Positions 16,670 through 25,563 of a DNA stretch of 64,000 nt are shown here, piece after piece. The notes beneath the pieces were generated by a model that was not told the DNA's origin, searched no databases, and worked only from the letters and a program-made list of their open reading frames with translations. A program made the position numbers and the translations under genes. This DNA comes from an uncultured Muribaculaceae bacterium (GTDB taxonomy: Bacteria > Bacteroidota > Bacteroidia > Bacteroidales > Muribaculaceae). Location: NCBI GenBank assembly GCA_910578035.1, contig CAJTOB010000006.1, positions 9,900 to 73,899 of the forward strand. The letters run 5' to 3'. How positions within the stretch are numbered: position 1 is the stretch's first letter; every line of letters begins with the position of its first letter.

Positions 16670-18400
16670 TTATTGGCGGAAGCGCACGTAGGCCTTGATT
16701 GTGCCGCACTGCTTGCCTTCGGAGGGGCCATGAGGACGGATAGTGTAGCTGCCTAGAGAGGCGGGTACGATGAATGTCTCGGCATAGTGCACCACGAAAG
16801 GCTCGAATGCGCCTGTCGGGCTTTCGACGATGAGTTCGTCGCCCTCGATGACGTTGAACACGTTCACGCCGTCGCCCGTATCGTGTGTCACCGGGCCGGT
16901 GAACCAGTGGCGACGGGTCTCGATAAATTCGTTCTCATGCAGGCCGGTGCGCTCCTCGCGCCAGCCCTCGCCCTCGGCAACAGGCTCTATGCGGTTGATA
17001 AAGCGCTTTGATATGAGGTCGGTCTGGCGCTCCCACTGTATCACATTCGAGCCGTGGCCTATATTGATGGGGCGGGGCAGTCCGTCGAGGCCGAGGCGCC
17101 CCCAGTCGTAGAGCTTGAAGGTGAAAATGCTCGGAGTGGCGCTGATTTCGAGCACCATAGCGCCGGCCCCGGAGCAGTGTATGGTTCCTGCCGGAATGAG
17201 GTAGTGGTCGTGTTTTTTTGCCGGCCATTTGTTGACGAAGCGCTCGGCGTCGAAGGGCTCGCCCGTTTCCTGGCTGTGGTTGAGGGCGGCAATCATTTCG
17301 TCGGGGTCAACGCCCGTCTTGAGGCCGAGATATACTGTTGCGCCCTCTTCGGCGTCGAGCAGATAGTAGCTTTCGTCCTGGGTGTAGGGAATGCCGAAGG
17401 TCTCGCGGATATACTGTGTGGTCGGGTGCACCTGGAGGCTGAGGTTGCCGCCGCCGATGGTGTCGAGGAAGTCGAAGCGGATAGGAAAGTCCTTGCCGAA
17501 GCGTGCTTCTACGGGCGCGCCGAGCAGACGGCGCGTGCGGCCGAACACGAGGTTGTTCGACGGCATTTCGAACAGAGTGCCGTCTACTTCGAGGTAGAGG
17601 CTGTTTTCCTCGGGCACGCAGTCGAAGCACCAGCCGTAGTTGGCCTGTTCGGGGTCGAGGCCGCATACTTCCTTCATCCACTGTCCTCCCCATGGAGCGG
17701 GGTCGAAGAAAGGCACCACGCGGAAGGGGCGTGCCACGGTCGCGTCGAGACCTCGGGCGAATGTCTCGGCGTCTATCATCTTCGGGCTGCCGGCTTCGAC
17801 GGTGTCGAGCCAGAAATCGACCTTGTCCATAATGCGGCGTTTGAGGGCGTCGCAGATTACCCAGTCGAGGAAATAGCCGCGTTTGTAGTGTATCGACGGG
17901 GCGTCGGCGGCGTTGTCTACGCCTATGCCCGTCACTTCGTGGCGGCGCGAGCGCATCTGGATTTCCCAGCGCGGCATGTCGGCATATATAATTAATGTGG
18001 CTTCGGGTGCTACGAATGTAGCGCCATGGCCGTAGACTATCGTAAGACCGTCGGAATCGAGTTTTAGAGCCTCGAGTTTTCCGGCGTCGAAGAAATCGAC
18101 GTAGTCAAGAGTATTGCGGCGCCCGAAAATTCGGTCGTCGGTCAGATATGTGTGTGTCATGGCGGCTATTTCGGCCGGTGAGCGCATAAGGTCGGCGGTA
18201 TCGATAAAACGGTCGGCGCCGAGTTTTCCGAAAAGGTCCTTTAGTTCATTGTGGCGTACTCCCTGGTAGCATTCCACAGCCCATATGCCTTTCTTGTGTT
18301 CGCGCAAAGAGGCGAGTGCGGCGATAATTTCATCGCTGCCGCGCCATATATTTCCGGCGACTCCGGTAGCCGGTTTTTTGTCGTAATTACTTTTTCTCAT
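16670..18400 (-). CDS. manA: Class I mannose-6-phosphate isomerase with an N-terminal kinase-like domain
   Basis: A 576-residue protein from the ATG at 18400. The C-terminal 340 residues are a type I phosphomannose isomerase, which interconverts mannose-6-phosphate and fructose-6-phosphate. Zinc ligands are visible in SLQVHP (323-326), the glutamate of TQDESYYLL (343) and the histidine of IPAGTIHCSGAG. Residues 1-235 are a separate domain that resembles a P-loop kinase fold without the Walker A lysine motif: IWAVECYQGVRHNELKDLF where the P-loop should be, IIYADMPRWEIQMRSRRHE like a lid, and GYFLDWVICDALKRRIMD near the end. Its role is unknown. It is the first gene of the operon with ROK, GH92 and MFS, and divergent from an AraC regulator. 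Confidence 0.88.
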   Translation of the reverse strand: MRKSNYDKKPATGVAGNIWRGSDEIIAALASLREHKKGIWAVECYQGVRHNELKDLFGKLGADRFIDTADLMRSPAEIAAMTHTYLTDDRIFGRRNTLDYVDFFDAGKLEALKLDSDGLTIVYGHGATFVAPEATLIIYADMPRWEIQMRSRRHEVTGIGVDNAADAPSIHYKRGYFLDWVICDALKRRIMDKVDFWLDTVEAGSPKMIDAETFARGLDATVARPFRVVPFFDPAPWGGQWMKEVCGLDPEQANYGWCFDCVPEENSLYLEVDGTLFEMPSNNLVFGRTRRLLGAPVEARFGKDFPIRFDFLDTIGGGNLSLQVHPTTQYIRETFGIPYTQDESYYLLDAEEGATVYLGLKTGVDPDEMIAALNHSQETGEPFDAERFVNKWPAKKHDHYLIPAGTIHCSGAGAMVLEISATPSIFTFKLYDWGRLGLDGLPRPINIGHGSNVIQWERQTDLISKRFINRIEPVAEGEGWREERTGLHENEFIETRRHWFTGPVTHDTGDGVNVFNVIEGDELIVESPTGAFEPFVVHYAETFIVPASLGSYTIRPHGPSEGKQCGTIKAYVRFRQ

Positions 18401-18421
18401 CGGTATTGATTGATTATGGCG

Positions 18422-18429
18422 CAAAGTTA
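18422..18429 (-). promoter_or_regulatory. -7 promoter element for the manA operon
   Basis: TAACTTTG on the minus strand, 21 bases upstream of the manA ATG at 18400. It is 24 bases from the divergent element for the regulator. Confidence 0.55.
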
Positions 18430-18453
18430 GGACGAATATAAGAAAAAAATATG

Positions 18454-18461
18454 TACATTTG
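18454..18461 (+). promoter_or_regulatory. -7 promoter element for the AraC-family regulator
   Basis: TACATTTG matches TAnnTTTG and lies 26 bases upstream of the ATG at 18488. Confidence 0.5.
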
Positions 18462-18487
18462 TTGCTAATGACTTGGATAATCTTACT

Positions 18488-19372
18488 ATGATACAGATTA
18501 AGGAAAGTTTTAAGGGTCAGAGGGTGCTTGCTCTGCCCGATTCATTGCTCGACGCACTCCGTTCGGACCCTGCGGTAGGCAATCTATATGTTCGTAAAAT
18601 AGGCTTTTTCCCAAAGGCCAAATATCACAGCGTAGCTAAGCCGCAGGGCTGCCCTTATGCGCTTCTGTTGCATTGTGTCGACGGACAGGGCTGGTATGAG
18701 ACCGACGGCACCAAGCACATTATTCCTAAAAACAGTTTTGTTATACTTCCGGCCGGCATGCCCTATTCGTTCGGGTCGGACAACAGCAATCCGTGGACTA
18801 TCTACTGGGTGCACTTCTGCGGTACGCTGGCGACACGCTTCGCCGACGGCAGCCCCGTGCGAGGCGCCATAGAGCCGGCCGACAATTCGCGCATCGGCGA
18901 ACGCCTGAAGCTTTTCGAGGAATTATACGATGCTTTCTCGCAGGCAATGGTGCCAGGCTACCAGGCCTATGCGTCGATGTGTCTGTATCACTATCTGGCA
19001 TCGTTTACCATGCTCGAGCAATATCGCCATATGGCCGGCCCGGCCGACGGCAACCGTTCGTTCATAAGCCGAGTCATGCATTATATGAATGAAAACGTGC
19101 ACCGCACCCTTACTCTCGAGCAGCTTGCGTCGCACTTCCGTTACTCACCCTCGCGCTTCTCGGCCATTTTCCGTGCCGAGACCGGAATGTCGCCGATGAG
19201 CTGCTTCATGCGCACGAAAGTACAGCACGCCTGCGCGTATCTTGAGCTTTCCGACCTTAAAATCAATGAAATATCCTTGCGCCTCGGCATCAGCGACGCT
19301 GCCTATTTCTCGCGCCTTTTCCACCGAACCATGGGCATGTCGCCGCAGGCCTACCGCCGCGAAGCCAAATAG
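18488..19372 (+). CDS. AraC family transcriptional regulator
   Basis: A 294-residue regulator. The N-terminal half is a cupin sugar-binding domain (LLHCVDGQGWYETDG, IPKNSFVILPAGMPYSFGS, PWTIYWVHFCG). The C-terminal 100 residues are two helix-turn-helix motifs of the AraC type (LTLEQLASHFRYSPSRFSAIF and INEISLRLGISDAAYFSRLF, ending GMSPQAYRR). The ATG at 18488 is preferred to a TTG codon 15 bases upstream. The gene is divergent from the manA-ROK-GH92-MFS operon with only 87 bases between starts, so it probably activates that operon in response to a sugar, perhaps mannose. That link is inferred from position. Confidence 0.9.
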   Translation: MIQIKESFKGQRVLALPDSLLDALRSDPAVGNLYVRKIGFFPKAKYHSVAKPQGCPYALLLHCVDGQGWYETDGTKHIIPKNSFVILPAGMPYSFGSDNSNPWTIYWVHFCGTLATRFADGSPVRGAIEPADNSRIGERLKLFEELYDAFSQAMVPGYQAYASMCLYHYLASFTMLEQYRHMAGPADGNRSFISRVMHYMNENVHRTLTLEQLASHFRYSPSRFSAIFRAETGMSPMSCFMRTKVQHACAYLELSDLKINEISLRLGISDAAYFSRLFHRTMGMSPQAYRREAK

Positions 19373-19374
19373 TG

Positions 19375-20340
19375 TCACGGGAGGACGATGAGGGGCGAGG
19401 ACTCGAGGCGGGGGAGGACGGCTATATGCAGGCGCAGGTCGTGGGCCGGCGCTATGGCTGCGGATGCGATGTCTATGCCGGCTTCTTCGAGGGCATGGCG
19501 CACGGCGCCGAGAGCTTTCTGCGGCGTGTTGTTGTCCTGGCTGAGGTGGCAGAGGAAAATACGGCGCAGGCCTGCGGCCGGAGTCACGGCGGCAAGATAG
19601 CGGGCTGTGTCGGCATTGTCCATGTGGCCTGAAGTAGAGGTGATGCGGGCTTTCAGATATACGGGATAGTGCCCGTTCCGGAGCATTTCGGCATCGTAGT
19701 TGGCCTCAATCATCAAGTGCCTGGCCTGGCGGATATAGTGGTCTGCACGGGCTGTGATTGTGCCGGTGTCTGTGGCTATTACGAAGCTTGTGCCGGCACC
19801 TTCGATGAAAAAGCCGGCATTGTCTGTTCCGTCGTGGCTTGTCTCGAAGGCCGTGATTGTCATCGGGCCTATAGTGAAGGGGAATTCCTTGTATATCGGG
19901 GCATGGTAGTCCTTTATACGTCGCGACATGCTGTGACGGCGCAGAAGTCCTGTCATGGCCTTGGGTGTTGCGAACAGTCGCATATGCTTGAAGCGTCTCA
20001 GAATGGCATATGCGTATCGCACATGGTCGCCATGGTCGTGGGTCAGCAGTATGCCCTGTATTGTAGCGGGGTCTATGCTGTTTGCGGCCAGCTCGGCGAG
20101 CACGCGGTTATTGTCGCAGCCGGCATCTATGAGAACGCCGCATGAAGGCGTGCCGATATATGAGCAATTGCCGCTGCTGCCGCTGCCGAACGACATGAAC
20201 CTCAGTTTTTCGGGAAGCACCAACTTTTCAGGGTCGATTGCCTCCAACAAGGATTCGCCGGCCTCGTCGGAGAGGTCGAAAAGCCCCGGGGAGGTGTCGG
20301 GGAATGCTTTCTGGCGATATTTTTGTCGGCGGCGGGTCAT
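19375..20340 (-). CDS. MBL-fold metallo-hydrolase, WalJ/YycJ-like
   Basis: A 321-residue metallo-beta-lactamase-fold protein. The dinuclear metal motif is THDHGDH, preceded by the FMSFGSGSSGNCSYIG strand that is characteristic of the YycJ/WalJ subgroup. Further ligands appear in ETSHDGTDNAGF, VIATDTG and FLCHLSQDNNTP. The first 45 residues are a basic leader not seen in shorter homologues. Members of this subgroup are predicted nucleases or phosphodiesterases with roles in DNA replication or repair, and the exact substrate is not settled. It ends two bases from the converging AraC gene. Confidence 0.85.
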   Translation of the reverse strand: MTRRRQKYRQKAFPDTSPGLFDLSDEAGESLLEAIDPEKLVLPEKLRFMSFGSGSSGNCSYIGTPSCGVLIDAGCDNNRVLAELAANSIDPATIQGILLTHDHGDHVRYAYAILRRFKHMRLFATPKAMTGLLRRHSMSRRIKDYHAPIYKEFPFTIGPMTITAFETSHDGTDNAGFFIEGAGTSFVIATDTGTITARADHYIRQARHLMIEANYDAEMLRNGHYPVYLKARITSTSGHMDNADTARYLAAVTPAAGLRRIFLCHLSQDNNTPQKALGAVRHALEEAGIDIASAAIAPAHDLRLHIAVLPRLESSPLIVLP

Positions 20341-20359
20341 GAGGGTGCTTTCGAACGGT

Positions 20360-21067
20360 TTAGCTGTGGTAGAGAAGGAATATCGCGGGGCGTTTGGCGT
20401 AGTCGGTGTTGTCTTTGCGCCATTGCGACAGCGGCATCGTCCTTACCGATTGTGTCGGGCCCGTTAGGTCGCAGGCCACACAGAGAAGAGTGGCCGGCGG
20501 GAATGCCGCGGCAAGCTCGTCGATGAGTTTTCGGTTGCGGTATGGAGTTTCGATAAAAATCTGTGTCTGGCCCCGGCGTATTGCCCGCTCCATATCTTTG
20601 AAGGCGGCGGCGCGTTTTGCGCCGTCGAAAGGCAGATAGCCGAGGAAGGCGAAACTCTGGCCGTTGAAGCCCGAAGCCATGAGCGAGAGCAGTATGCTCG
20701 ACGGTCCGACCAGAGGCACTATCTCGATTCCTTTGCGGGCGGCAGCTGCGACGAGGTCTGAGCCGGGGTCGGCGACTGCAGGGCAGCCGGCCTCGCTTAT
20801 GAGGCCTATGTCGTGTCCGGCCAGAGCAGGCTCAAGCATTGCCGGCACGGTGCCGGGGTCCGTGTGCTCGTTGAGCACTTCGAAATGGAGCGAATCGATG
20901 TCTATGGAACGGTCGCATGCCTTGAGAAAACGGCGGGCGGTGCGCAGTTCCTCGACCACGAAATATTTTACCTTCGACAGCAGGGCGATATTGGCCGCCG
21001 GAAAAACCTCATCGGGATTTACCGGTGCCAGGAACGACGGAAATAAGTAGAGTTTGCCTGCTGACAT
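20360..21067 (-). CDS. RsmI-type SAM-dependent methyltransferase (tetrapyrrole methylase fold)
   Basis: A 235-residue protein. It matches the tetrapyrrole (corrin/porphyrin) methylase fold and the RsmI family, which 2'-O-methylates C1402 of 16S rRNA. Signature stretches are LISEAGCPAVADPGSDLVAAA and VPLVGPSSILLSLMASG, which form the SAM pocket. Canonical RsmI is about 280 residues with a C-terminal helical extension; this shorter form is common in Bacteroidetes and may have a different target. The start at 21067 is chosen because it lies 25 bases after a strong TATTTTTGC element. It precedes the MBL-fold gene by 19 bases, so the two are probably co-transcribed. Confidence 0.85.
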   Translation of the reverse strand: MSAGKLYLFPSFLAPVNPDEVFPAANIALLSKVKYFVVEELRTARRFLKACDRSIDIDSLHFEVLNEHTDPGTVPAMLEPALAGHDIGLISEAGCPAVADPGSDLVAAAARKGIEIVPLVGPSSILLSLMASGFNGQSFAFLGYLPFDGAKRAAAFKDMERAIRRGQTQIFIETPYRNRKLIDELAAAFPPATLLCVACDLTGPTQSVRTMPLSQWRKDNTDYAKRPAIFLLYHS

Positions 21068-21092
21068 ATAATGGTCTGACGCTTGTTGAAAT

Positions 21093-21101
21093 GCAAAAAT
21101 A
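21093..21101 (-). promoter_or_regulatory. Promoter of the methyltransferase/MBL pair (-7 element)
   Basis: TATTTTTGC on the minus strand, with GTTTGC 19 bases further upstream (21121-21126) as a -33 TTTG element. This is the full Bacteroidetes promoter layout. Confidence 0.65.
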
Positions 21102-21311
21102 GCAAAAAAATCGCATAATTGCAAACAGAGTGTGTTTTGCCTATGCCACATGCCGGGGCGTAGTGTATATGTTGCAGATTCTGATTGAGAAAAAAGCTTT
21201 TATTGTTTTTGCATATTATTAAACAAATAGACTTTTGATGATGTTAAAAATAATAAACATATAAACAATCTGCCTTTCCTCAGATTGCTCCGCTTGAATA
21301 TACACAAGATA

Positions 21312-22385
21312 ATGAATAGCTTCAGTTTTTCTCTTTGCGTGGCCTCTCCGATGATGCTCGCCGCGGCCGCCTTGTTGTCGGGCTGCAAACATACAGAAAA
21401 GGCTCAGGTCGAACAGCCTGTGAAGGTAACGGTAGAACCGGTACGATTCAGCCGCAGCCATAGCCGCACATCGTTTTCCGGCACGGTTGAAACCGCCGAA
21501 ACAAGCACCTTGAGTTTCTCTGTGCCGGGCACAATTTCAGATATATATGTAGAAGAGGGTCAGCGTGTGACAAAAGGGCAGTCTCTCGCCCGCGTGAAGA
21601 GCGCCAATTATGTCAATGCCGGCAATATTGCCGAAGCCGAACTTGCGCAGGCCCGCGATGCATATGCCAGACTTAAAAAACTGCACGACGCCGATGCCCT
21701 TCCCGATATCAAATGGGTAGAGGTGCAAAACAAATTGAAGCAGGCCGAAAATGCTGCCGAAATATCGCGGCGCGCCGTTGCCGACGCCACTCTCAGTGCG
21801 CCGGCGAGCGGTGTCGTAAGCCGGCGCATTGCCAACGTTGGGCAGAGTGTAGTTCCGGCCGAGCCGGTGCTCGAATTGGTGACATTGAGCGATATCCGCA
21901 TAAACGTGTCTGTGCCTGAGAGTGAAATCGGAGATATATCCGAAGGGCAGCCCGCAACGGTCTCTTTCAAAAATCTCGGCATCGATTCCATTGCCGGGCG
22001 TGTGGTGCTGAAATCTGTTGTGGCCGACCCTCTTACCCGTGCTTATGCTGTCAAAATATCTATTCCGACGGCTGATGGCTGTATACTTCCGGGTATGGTA
22101 GGTGATGTTGCCATGTCCGGTGTGTCTTCCGAAGACAGCATCGGTGCCGGAGGTGTCATTCTTCCGTCGCAGGCTGTGCTGCTCGATTCGGATAACCGCA
22201 CATTTGTGTGGGTTGCAGACAATGGCAGGGCTTCACGACGCTTTGTAAGGGCCGACGAGCTTTCTTCAGGTGGCATACTTGTGTCCGACGGACTTTCGGA
22301 GTCCGACAGTGTGATTGTTGCCGGAATGCAGAAGGTAGGCAGCGGCACGCCTGTAAGCGTCGATATATTAAATGCCGGTAAATGA
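21312..22385 (+). CDS. RND efflux pump periplasmic adaptor (membrane fusion lipoprotein)
   Basis: A 357-residue membrane fusion protein that links an RND pump to a TolC-type channel. The start ATG at 21312 gives a lipoprotein signal with C25 (ALLSGCKH). The barrel-sandwich half-motifs are FSGTVETAETSTLSFSVPG with YVEEGQRVTKGQ, and TLSAPASGVVSRRIANVGQSV. An alpha-helical hairpin lies between them (IAEAELAQARDAYARLKKL). The beta-barrel domain follows (VPESEIGDISEGQPATVSF). It is the first gene of a three-gene operon; the pump gene begins within or just after its end. No regulator gene is adjacent. Confidence 0.93.
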   Translation: MNSFSFSLCVASPMMLAAAALLSGCKHTEKAQVEQPVKVTVEPVRFSRSHSRTSFSGTVETAETSTLSFSVPGTISDIYVEEGQRVTKGQSLARVKSANYVNAGNIAEAELAQARDAYARLKKLHDADALPDIKWVEVQNKLKQAENAAEISRRAVADATLSAPASGVVSRRIANVGQSVVPAEPVLELVTLSDIRINVSVPESEIGDISEGQPATVSFKNLGIDSIAGRVVLKSVVADPLTRAYAVKISIPTADGCILPGMVGDVAMSGVSSEDSIGAGGVILPSQAVLLDSDNRTFVWVADNGRASRRFVRADELSSGGILVSDGLSESDSVIVAGMQKVGSGTPVSVDILNAGK

Positions 22386-22401
22386 ACTTACGACAGACAC
22401 T

Positions 22402-25400
22402 ATGACACAGAAAACCGATTCACGCAGACCTGTTCCGGAACCGCTGGCGAAGCCTTCGCCAATAGTTTTGGCCGGCATGAAATACAGCAAGGAGATAATA
22501 CTTATCACCTGTATTTTCATCGCTTTCGGCATTTATGCCCTTAAAGTGATGGACAAGAACGAGTTCCCGACATTCACTATTCGCGAGGGAGTGGTCGGAG
22601 CCGTATATCCGGGGGCATCTGTCGAACAGATAGAACAGGAGGTGCTTAAGCCTCTGGAAGACTACGTATTCTCCTATAAGGAGGTAGACAAGACGAAGAC
22701 CCATTCGCAGATTTCAGGAAATACAGCCATCATATTTGTAGAGCTCGACGACAATGTAGACGATGCCGACAGTTTCTGGAATGAATTTAAAATCGGCATG
22801 GAAGCGGAAAAACTCAAACTTCCGCCGGGAGTTCTCGGAGTAGAGACCCTGAGCAATTTCGGAGAGACTTCGGCCCTGCTCATAACCATGCAGAGCAAGG
22901 AGAAGACCTACCGTGAACTCCGCACATATATGGACGAGCTCAAAGACCGTCTGCGCTCTATCGAGAGTGTGGGTACGATGTCGGTTTCGGGCATGCAGAC
23001 CGAACAGATTGCCGTATATTTCGACCCCGAGAAGCTGCAGCATTACGCGCTGTCCGAGAAAACCGTCGGTGCGACTCTTCTGGCACAGGGATTCCAGACA
23101 ACGGGGGGCGCTCTGCGCAACGGCGACTATACTCAGCCTGTTTTTGTTGCCCGGCCGGTCAATTCCGTGGCCGATGTAGAGGCTATGGTGGTATTCAGCT
23201 CTCCCGACGGCAGCGTGGTGCGTCTTGGCGATGTGGCCGAAGTTAAGAAAGAATATCCCGAGCCCGACAGCTATATAACCAACAACTTCGACAAGTGTAT
23301 TCTTTTGAGCGTAAGCATGAAAGACGGCTATAATATTGTCGAAATGGGGCAGGAGGTAGATTCCAGGCTCGAAGAACTTCGCGGGGAGATACCTGAATCT
23401 GTCGAGCTCTACAAGATTACAGACCAGCCTGTGGTGGTAAACAGTTCGGTCAACTATTTTCTTGTAGAATTGCTCATAGCAATTATCGCTGTGGTGGTTG
23501 TCATAATGATTTTGCTGCCTCTAAAGGTGGCTCTGATAGCCGCCACGACTATTCCAGTGTCGATTTTTATTTCGCTTGGCCTCTTCTATGCTTTTGGCAT
23601 TGAGCTCAATACAGTTACTCTTGCTTGTCTGATAGTATCATTGGGCATGATAGTGGATAACTCTGTTGTGATTATCGACGATTATGTCGAACTCATATCT
23701 GAAGGCATGGACCATATGTCGGCCACTTTGCGGGCCGGTACCGAGTTTTTCAAGGCTATTTTCTCGGCGACTCTTGCCATTTCGGTGACTTTCTTTCCTT
23801 TCCTTCTGACTGTGACAGGCATGTTCCGCGATTTTCTCACCGATTTTCCATGGGGCATGACGATAATACTGTTCGTATCTCTTCTTATTGCCGAACTTCT
23901 TGTTCCGTTCATGCAGCTGAAACTGATAAAAGAACCGATATACAAGGAGCAGCAGGAAGCTCTCGCCTCGGGAAAGAAAAAAATCAGCATTTTCAACAGC
24001 ATGCAGAAAGGCTACGACAAGCTGATAGACCGGTGCTTCAAATGGCCGAAGACAACAATCCTCATCGGAGTGGCATGTGTGGCCGTAAGCGCATGGCTGT
24101 TCATGTCGACACCGCTGCAGCTCATGCCTATTGCCGAACGCAACCAGTTTGCGGTAGAGATATTCCTTCCGCAAGGCACGTCGGTAGAGCGCACTACCAT
24201 TGTGGCAGATTCATTGGAGCGCATTCTTGCCGCCGACGACAGAGTGGTGTCTATAGCGTCGTTTCACGGTTGCTCATCGCCGCGCTTTCAGGCAACGTAT
24301 GCACCTCAGGTCGGCGGCCCGAATTTCGCGCAGTTTATAGTCAATACAAAAAGTAACCAGGCTACAATCGACGTACTCAACGAATATACAGAAAAATATG
24401 AGAGCTGGTTTCCCGACGCTTTTGTGCGCTTCAAGCAGCTCAGCTATTCGACGGCCGACTATCCTGTCGAACTTCGTTTTACAGGAGCCGACGAAGCCAC
24501 TCTGCGCCGCACATGCGATTCGATGCTCGCCGTAGGGCGCCGGGTACCGGGTCTGCGTAATGTGCGCTCGTCGCTCGACAATCCTGTGGCGGCGGCGATG
24601 ATACGGCCCGACGTCACGAGGGCTTCTCGCCTCGGGCTCAACAGTGTCCTTATAGAGACAACCCTTGCCATGCGATATAGCCGAGGGCTTCCTGTAGCTA
24701 CTGTCTGGGAGGGCGACTACGGTATTCCCGTTGTGCTCAAGACCCGGACATCGGACCGCGCGACGGCTGCCGACCTTCTTGACGAGCCCATGCCTGTAAT
24801 CGGTTTCGGGAATGTTCCTTTGCGACAGATTGCCGAGCTGACGCCCGAGTGGCATACCGGCATGCTCACACGCTACAGCGGCATCCCCTCGGTGTCTCTT
24901 ATCGCCGAGGTGCAGCGCAATGTCAATGTCATCGACCGTACGGAAGCTCTTATGGACAGTATCGGAAAGTATAATCTTCCTGAAGGAGTGCAGCTGACCC
25001 GCGGAGGCGAGTGGGATAACACCATGAGCACTCTACCTCAGATTCTCGGAGGTCTTGCAATAGCTGTGGTGATAATATTCTTTATCCTGTTGCTGCATTA
25101 TGCGGCGGCAGACACGGCTCTGCTGCTTCTGGCCTGTCTGCTGCTTTGCATTCCTGGAGCAGCCGCGGGTCTTCGCATTCAGTCGACCGATTTGTCGCTC
25201 ACTTGTGTGCTCGGCCTGGTTTCTCTCATGGGCATTCTTGTGAGAAATGCTATAGTCCTTCTTGACTATGCCGAAGAGCTCCGCAATCAGGGCGCAAGTG
25301 TATATGATGCGGTGCTGAATGCTTCAAAACGTCGTATGCGTCCTATTTTTCTCACTTCGGCAGCCGCCACTATGGGTGTTCTGCCGATGGTGACGGGCGA

Positions 25401-25563
25401 CAGCGCCCTTTGGAAGCCTATGGGGGTCGTCATATTCTGGGGCACTCCTATAACCATGGTATTTATTCTTACCGTAATCCCGGTAGCCTATTGTCTGATG
25501 AAAGGGCATAACAAGGGCGCCGACAAACCTGTTGAAGAACCTTTAGAAACCCATTTGCTTTGA
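22402..25563 (+). CDS. RND family efflux transporter permease (AcrB/MexB-type, HAE1-like)
   Basis: A protein of about 1053 residues. It has the duplicated RND layout: TM1 (ILITCIFIAFGIYALKVM), a large periplasmic loop, TM2-6 with the proton-relay acidic pair in GMIVDNSVVIIDDYVELI, then a second half starting WPKTTILIGVACVAVSAWLFM and ending in TM8-12 (LLLLACLLLCIPGAAAGL, LVSLMGILVRNAIVLLDYAEE). It exports hydrophobic compounds, using proton entry for energy. Substrates cannot be inferred. Two starts are possible: ATG 22402, 16 bases after the adaptor stop, and ATG 22372, which overlaps the adaptor by 14 bases. The first is given here. The stop overlaps the TolC gene start. Confidence 0.95.
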   Translation: MTQKTDSRRPVPEPLAKPSPIVLAGMKYSKEIILITCIFIAFGIYALKVMDKNEFPTFTIREGVVGAVYPGASVEQIEQEVLKPLEDYVFSYKEVDKTKTHSQISGNTAIIFVELDDNVDDADSFWNEFKIGMEAEKLKLPPGVLGVETLSNFGETSALLITMQSKEKTYRELRTYMDELKDRLRSIESVGTMSVSGMQTEQIAVYFDPEKLQHYALSEKTVGATLLAQGFQTTGGALRNGDYTQPVFVARPVNSVADVEAMVVFSSPDGSVVRLGDVAEVKKEYPEPDSYITNNFDKCILLSVSMKDGYNIVEMGQEVDSRLEELRGEIPESVELYKITDQPVVVNSSVNYFLVELLIAIIAVVVVIMILLPLKVALIAATTIPVSIFISLGLFYAFGIELNTVTLACLIVSLGMIVDNSVVIIDDYVELISEGMDHMSATLRAGTEFFKAIFSATLAISVTFFPFLLTVTGMFRDFLTDFPWGMTIILFVSLLIAELLVPFMQLKLIKEPIYKEQQEALASGKKKISIFNSMQKGYDKLIDRCFKWPKTTILIGVACVAVSAWLFMSTPLQLMPIAERNQFAVEIFLPQGTSVERTTIVADSLERILAADDRVVSIASFHGCSSPRFQATYAPQVGGPNFAQFIVNTKSNQATIDVLNEYTEKYESWFPDAFVRFKQLSYSTADYPVELRFTGADEATLRRTCDSMLAVGRRVPGLRNVRSSLDNPVAAAMIRPDVTRASRLGLNSVLIETTLAMRYSRGLPVATVWEGDYGIPVVLKTRTSDRATAADLLDEPMPVIGFGNVPLRQIAELTPEWHTGMLTRYSGIPSVSLIAEVQRNVNVIDRTEALMDSIGKYNLPEGVQLTRGGEWDNTMSTLPQILGGLAIAVVIIFFILLLHYAAADTALLLLACLLLCIPGAAAGLRIQSTDLSLTCVLGLVSLMGILVRNAIVLLDYAEELRNQGASVYDAVLNASKRRMRPIFLTSAAATMGVLPMVTGDSALWKPMGVVIFWGTPITMVFILTVIPVAYCLMKGHNKGADKPVEEPLETHLL

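Noticed and set aside
17054..17995. 313-codon plus-strand frame opposite manA
   Set aside because: It is a shadow of the isomerase gene, which carries clear zinc-ligand motifs.
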